From an uncultured Dietzia sp. (GTDB taxonomy: Bacteria; Actinomycetota; Actinomycetes; Mycobacteriales; Mycobacteriaceae), in NCBI GenBank assembly GCA_946570335.1, contig CAMNYG010000027.1:1-10145 (forward strand): a stretch of 10,145 nt of DNA. The letters are read 5' to 3'. Below are positions 6,930-10,145 of this stretch, one piece after another; the stretch's first letter is position 1; each line of letters begins with the position of its first letter. Below the pieces are notes generated by a model that had not been told where the DNA came from, did no database searches, and saw nothing but the letters and a program-made list of their open reading frames with translations. Both the position numbers and the translations under genes were made by a program.

Positions 6930-8240
6930 ATGTGCCAGATCGACCGACACCGCCCCACCCCCGACGTCACGACCGTCACCCGCCGCACCGCGCTCGCGGT
7001 GGGTGGAGCCGGTCTTCTCGCCGCGGTCGGCGCGACCGTGCTCGGCACCCCCGCCACGGCGTGGGCCACCCCCACGCGCCCGGTGGCGGACGACCTCGAT
7101 GTCTACGTGATCGTCACCGACGGCATGAACCCGGGCGAGTTGAACCCCGCCCAGGCCCCCACGCTGAACCGCTGGGCGGAGCACGGCACCAGGTACAGCT
7201 CCGCCAAGGCACACATGATCGCGGAGACCCTGCCCAACCACACCGCGATGATGACCGGGGTGTTCCCCGACCGCAACGGCGTGCCCTCGAACAGCATCTG
7301 GGACCACGCCGCTGGTGAGGACCGCACGATGGACCGTGCTGACGACATCACGTATCCCACCGTGCTCGAGCGGGTGCGTGTGGAGGCAGGGCTCACCACC
7401 GCGAGTGTCTTGAGCAAGGACTACCTGCACGGCATCTTCTCGGGCCGGGCCTCGGTTCAGTGGGCGCCGTTCCCGCTGGTACCCATCACCGACCATTCGC
7501 TGGACGAGTTCACGGTGGAAGCTCTGAAACGGACCGTCACCGATCACAACCCGCGCTTCACCTTTGTCAACCTCGGCGACATGGACCGATTCGGGCACAT
7601 GGACCTGACCGGATACTCGCTGCGTGCGGCCCGGAACCAGGCCGTGTGGAACTCCGACCACAAGCTGTACCAGTTCGAGCAGTTCCTCCGCGACACCGGA
7701 CGCTGGGAGCGGTCGGTCGTGATGGTCCTGGCGGACCACTCGATGGACTGGTCCGTGCCGGAGAACCTCATCAGTGCCCAGGGCGCCCTGGACGCGAACC
7801 CGGCGTTACGCGGCCGCTTCGGTATCGCTCAGAACGGCGGCGCCGACACCTTCACCTTCATCGGTGACCCCGCCGAACGGGACGCGTCGGTCGCCCTCCT
7901 GCGTCAGGTCGTCGGCGGGCTTCCCGGTGTGAACAACCTCTACGACCCGTCCGAACTTCGGCTCGGTGCCCGCGCTGGGGACCTCGTCGCCACGTGTCAC
8001 CAGGGATGGCGATTCTCGGACCCCACCCCGCTGTCAAACCCGATCCCCGGCAACCACGGGCACGAGGTGACGCTGCCGATCCCGTTCTTCGTCAGCGGTG
8101 GCCACCGGATCGTGCGCCACGGTCAGGTGATCGACCGGCCTGTCACCACGAGGGACGTCGCCCCCACGGTTGCCAGGCTTTTCGGTCTCGACCACGAGGA
8201 CATGGACGGCTCCCCCGCGATCGAGGCATTCGATCTGTAG
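6930..8240 (+). CDS. Tat-exported alkaline-phosphatase-superfamily phosphodiesterase (nucleotide pyrophosphatase-like)
   Basis: The protein is predicted to be a secreted metal-dependent phosphoesterase of the alkaline phosphatase/type I phosphodiesterase superfamily; its substrate cannot be told from sequence. The 436-aa precursor starts with a twin-arginine signal (VTRRTALAVGG, RR at 18-19), a hydrophobic core and an AWA cleavage site after residue 46. The metal-site pattern is complete: D64 in IVTDG, a nucleophilic threonine T105 in LPNHTAMMTG, D217/D219 and H223 in GDMDRFGH, D269-H270 in LADHS, and H376/H378 in GNHGHEV. The ATG at 6930 has AGGAAG 8 nt upstream (6916-6921). An in-frame extension to 6597 lies inside rarA and was excluded. 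It is the only plus-strand gene, divergent from rarA and convergent with aspS. PHO-like sites upstream hint at phosphate control. It could act on nucleotides, phosphodiesters or phospholipid headgroups. Confidence 0.92.
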   Translation: MCQIDRHRPTPDVTTVTRRTALAVGGAGLLAAVGATVLGTPATAWATPTRPVADDLDVYVIVTDGMNPGELNPAQAPTLNRWAEHGTRYSSAKAHMIAETLPNHTAMMTGVFPDRNGVPSNSIWDHAAGEDRTMDRADDITYPTVLERVRVEAGLTTASVLSKDYLHGIFSGRASVQWAPFPLVPITDHSLDEFTVEALKRTVTDHNPRFTFVNLGDMDRFGHMDLTGYSLRAARNQAVWNSDHKLYQFEQFLRDTGRWERSVVMVLADHSMDWSVPENLISAQGALDANPALRGRFGIAQNGGADTFTFIGDPAERDASVALLRQVVGGLPGVNNLYDPSELRLGARAGDLVATCHQGWRFSDPTPLSNPIPGNHGHEVTLPIPFFVSGGHRIVRHGQVIDRPVTTRDVAPTVARLFGLDHEDMDGSPAIEAFDL

Positions 8241-8273
8241 CCGGACGGTCACCGGCGCCAACGAGACCACGAC

Positions 8274-8318
8274 GACGAGCCGCCCGTCACCCGAGAGTCG
8301 GGCGCCGGGCGGCTCGTC
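8274..8318. terminator. Bidirectional terminator between the phosphodiesterase gene and aspS
   Basis: GACGAGCCGCCCG (8274-8286) and its exact complement (8306-8318) form a 13-bp GC-rich stem. The 19-nt loop can itself fold into a 5-bp stem CCCGA/TCGGG around GAG (8290-8302). It lies 33 nt after the plus-strand stop and 13 nt after the aspS stop on the minus strand. No U-tract follows on either side. The position between convergent genes makes a shared terminator very likely. Confidence 0.75.
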
Positions 8319-8331
8319 TCGGTCAGCGGGA

Positions 8332-10128
8332 TCAGACCTCGGCCGGGGCCTGGCCCTGCTGTCCACGCGGGGCGGGCTTGGCGTCGATGCCCGACTCCTT
8401 GCGCTGGAGCGGGGTGATCTCCGCCGGGGCGTCGGTGAGCGGATCGATTCCACCACCGGACTTGGGGAACGCGATGACGTCGCGGATCGACTCGGTACCG
8501 GCCAGCAGCGCGCAGATGCGGTCCCACCCGAACGCGATGCCGCCGTGCGGGGGCGCGCCGTAGGAGAACGCGTCGAGTAAGAAGCCGAACTTCTCCTGCG
8601 CCTCCTCCTGCGAGATCCCCATCACGCCGAACACACGCTCCTGCACGTCCTTCCGGTGGATACGGATCGAACCGCCGCCGATCTCGTTGCCGTTGCAGAC
8701 GATGTCGTAAGCGTAGGCCAGCGCCGACCCCGGATCGGTGTCGAAGGTATCGAGGTGCTCGGGCTTGGGCGAGGTGAACGCGTGGTGCACCGCGGTCCAG
8801 GCCCCCGAGCCGACGGCCACGTCGCCGGCCGCGGTCGCATCATCGGCGGGCTCGAACATGGGCGCATCGACCACCCAGGTGAACGCCCACTTGGTCGGAT
8901 CGATCAGGCCCAGCTTCTCGGCGATCTCCCCGCGCGCCGCGCCCAGCAGGGCACGCGTGCTCTTGACCGGACCCGCACCGAAGAAGATGCAGTCACCGGG
9001 CTCGGCACCGACGTGGGCGGCGATGCCGGCACGCTCGGAATCCGACAGGTTCTTGGCCACGGGGCCGCCGAGCTCACCGTCCTCACCGACGAGGATGTAT
9101 GCCAGACCTTTCGCGCCGCGCTGCCGGGCCCACTCCTGCCAGGCATCGAGCTGACGACGCGGTTGCGACGCACCGCCCTTCATCACGACGGCACCGACGT
9201 ACGGGGCCTTGAAGACCCGGAAGGGGGTGTCGGAGAAGAACTCGGTGCACTCGACCAGCTCGATCTCGAACCGCAGGTCCGGCTTGTCCGTGCCGTAGCG
9301 GCGCATCGCCTCCTCGTAGGTCATCCGAGGGATCGGTGTGTTGATCTCATAGCCGGCGGTCGCCCACACATCGGTGAGGATCTCCTCGGCGAGCGAGATC
9401 ACGTCGTCCTGGTCGACAAAGCTCATCTCCACGTCGAGCTGGGTGAACTCCGGCTGCCGATCCGCACGGAAGTCCTCGTCTCGGTAGCACCGGGCCAGCT
9501 GGTAATACTTCTCCATACCGGCCACCATGAGCAGCTGCTTGAACAGCTGCGGGGACTGCGGCAGCGCGTAGAACGTGCCCGGCTGCAGCCGTGCGGGGAC
9601 CAGGAAGTCCCGGGCGCCCTCAGGAGTGGACCGGGTGAGCGTGGGAGTCTCGATCTCCACGAAGTCATGCCGGGCCAGTACACCCCGGGCCGCGGCGTTG
9701 ACCCTCGAACGCAGCCGCAGAGCGGCGCCCGGGGCCTCACGGCGCAGGTCGAGGTAGCGATGCCGCAGACGCGCTTCCTCGCCCACCTCGTCGTCGAGCT
9801 GGAAAGGCAGCGCGGCAGCCTCACCGAGCACGTCGAACGAGGTCACGTCGATCTCGACCTCACCGGAGGCGAGGTTCGGGTTCTCCGATCCCTCGGGGCG
9901 GCGATCGACGACCCCGGTGATCGATACGCAGAACTCGTTCCGCAGTCGGTGTGCACGCTCGGCGACATCCTCGTTGCGGAAGACCACCTGGCAGACGCCG
10001 GTGGAGTCGCGGAGATCGACGAAGATGACCCCGCCGTGATCCCGGCGGCGCGCCACCCAACCGGCCAAGGTGACGGTAGCCCCTGCATCGGCGGCTCGGA
10101 GCTGGCCGGCGGAATGGGTGCGCAGCAC
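8332..10128 (-). CDS. aspS: Aspartyl-tRNA synthetase, probably non-discriminating (Asp/Asn)
   Basis: AspRS charges tRNA-Asp. In mycobacteria, which lack AsnRS, it also mischarges tRNA-Asn for GatCAB amidation. The 598-aa protein has an OB-fold anticodon domain (about 1-105) and a class II core. The flipping loop is near STPEGARDF (167-175), and [14 protein letters not shown] lies at 191-204. Motif 2 is [16 protein letters not shown] (213-228) and motif 3 is [16 protein letters not shown] (529-544). The bacterial GAD insert (about 290-420) sits between motifs 2 and 3. His31 in RRDHGG and Gly80 in RPEG match the His/Gly pair associated with relaxed tRNA recognition in other bacterial AspRS. The GTG start has AGAGGA at 10137-10142, 8 nt upstream. 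All core motifs are intact. It converges on the phosphodiesterase gene, with a shared terminator between them. Its promoter lies outside the window. Confidence 0.97.
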   Translation of the reverse strand: MLRTHSAGQLRAADAGATVTLAGWVARRRDHGGVIFVDLRDSTGVCQVVFRNEDVAERAHRLRNEFCVSITGVVDRRPEGSENPNLASGEVEIDVTSFDVLGEAAALPFQLDDEVGEEARLRHRYLDLRREAPGAALRLRSRVNAAARGVLARHDFVEIETPTLTRSTPEGARDFLVPARLQPGTFYALPQSPQLFKQLLMVAGMEKYYQLARCYRDEDFRADRQPEFTQLDVEMSFVDQDDVISLAEEILTDVWATAGYEINTPIPRMTYEEAMRRYGTDKPDLRFEIELVECTEFFSDTPFRVFKAPYVGAVVMKGGASQPRRQLDAWQEWARQRGAKGLAYILVGEDGELGGPVAKNLSDSERAGIAAHVGAEPGDCIFFGAGPVKSTRALLGAARGEIAEKLGLIDPTKWAFTWVVDAPMFEPADDATAAGDVAVGSGAWTAVHHAFTSPKPEHLDTFDTDPGSALAYAYDIVCNGNEIGGGSIRIHRKDVQERVFGVMGISQEEAQEKFGFLLDAFSYGAPPHGGIAFGWDRICALLAGTESIRDVIAFPKSGGGIDPLTDAPAEITPLQRKESGIDAKPAPRGQQGQAPAEV

Positions 10129-10136
10129 TACGGTGG

Positions 10137-10142
10137 TCCTCT
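10137..10142 (-). promoter_or_regulatory. aspS ribosome binding site
   Basis: AGAGGA on the minus strand lies 8 nt before the GTG at 10128. It supports this GTG as the start and shows that the coding sequence is complete at its 5' end. Confidence 0.6.
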
Positions 10143-10145
10143 CGT

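Noticed and set aside
6897..7739. 280-codon minus-strand open frame inside the phosphodiesterase gene
   Set aside because: Gly/Val/Arg-rich antisense shadow; all metal-binding motifs are on the plus strand.
1..10145. CRISPR array, insertion sequence, prophage, tRNA or toxin-antitoxin module
   Set aside because: No spaced repeats, transposase or integrase motifs, tRNA-like folds or paired toxin-antitoxin frames were seen; nearly all the DNA is accounted for by housekeeping genes.

Overview
The window looks like chromosomal housekeeping DNA from a GC-rich, mycolic-acid-type actinobacterium (order Mycobacteriales). The AlaRS, AspRS, RuvX and MltG proteins have mycobacterial-type sequences, GTG starts are frequent, third codon positions are mostly G or C, and the gene order alaS-ruvX-mltG-aroE is the one known from mycobacteria and relatives. 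Dietzia or a close relative is my best guess, but this is inference from memory and not a search result.

Layout, left to right. (1) Positions 1-4881, minus strand: a translation and cell-wall operon read alaS -> ruvX -> mltG -> aroE, with aroE running off the left edge. alaS and ruvX overlap by a GTGA junction, ruvX and mltG are 92 bp apart, and mltG and aroE overlap by 11 bp. (2) Positions 4882-5384: a regulatory stretch holding the alaS promoter region with two palindromes, a 48-nt near-perfect hairpin, and a 52-codon minus-strand gene (5141-5299) with a strong ribosome binding site. (3) Positions 5385-6758, minus strand: rarA (mgsA), a replication-fork AAA+ ATPase, which looks leaderless. 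(4) Positions 6759-6929: a divergent intergenic region with two copies of ACGTTCACC in opposite orientation, resembling PHO-box half sites. (5) Positions 6930-8240, plus strand: a Tat-exported alkaline-phosphatase-superfamily phosphodiesterase, the only plus-strand gene. (6) Positions 8241-8331: a convergent spacer filled by a strong nested hairpin. (7) Positions 8332-10128, minus strand: aspS, complete, with its ribosome binding site at the right edge.

Functionally, two aminoacyl-tRNA synthetases, an rRNA-maturation nuclease, a peptidoglycan transglycosylase, shikimate dehydrogenase and a fork-repair ATPase form a conserved growth-related neighbourhood. The exported phosphatase and the tiny membrane-protein gene are the accessory elements. 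I see no mobile element, CRISPR array, tRNA or rRNA. The items most worth following up are the unrecognised 52-aa gene with its own signals, the paired PHO-like sites in front of the phosphatase, and the palindrome overlapping the likely alaS promoter. I do not see a large new multi-gene system here.
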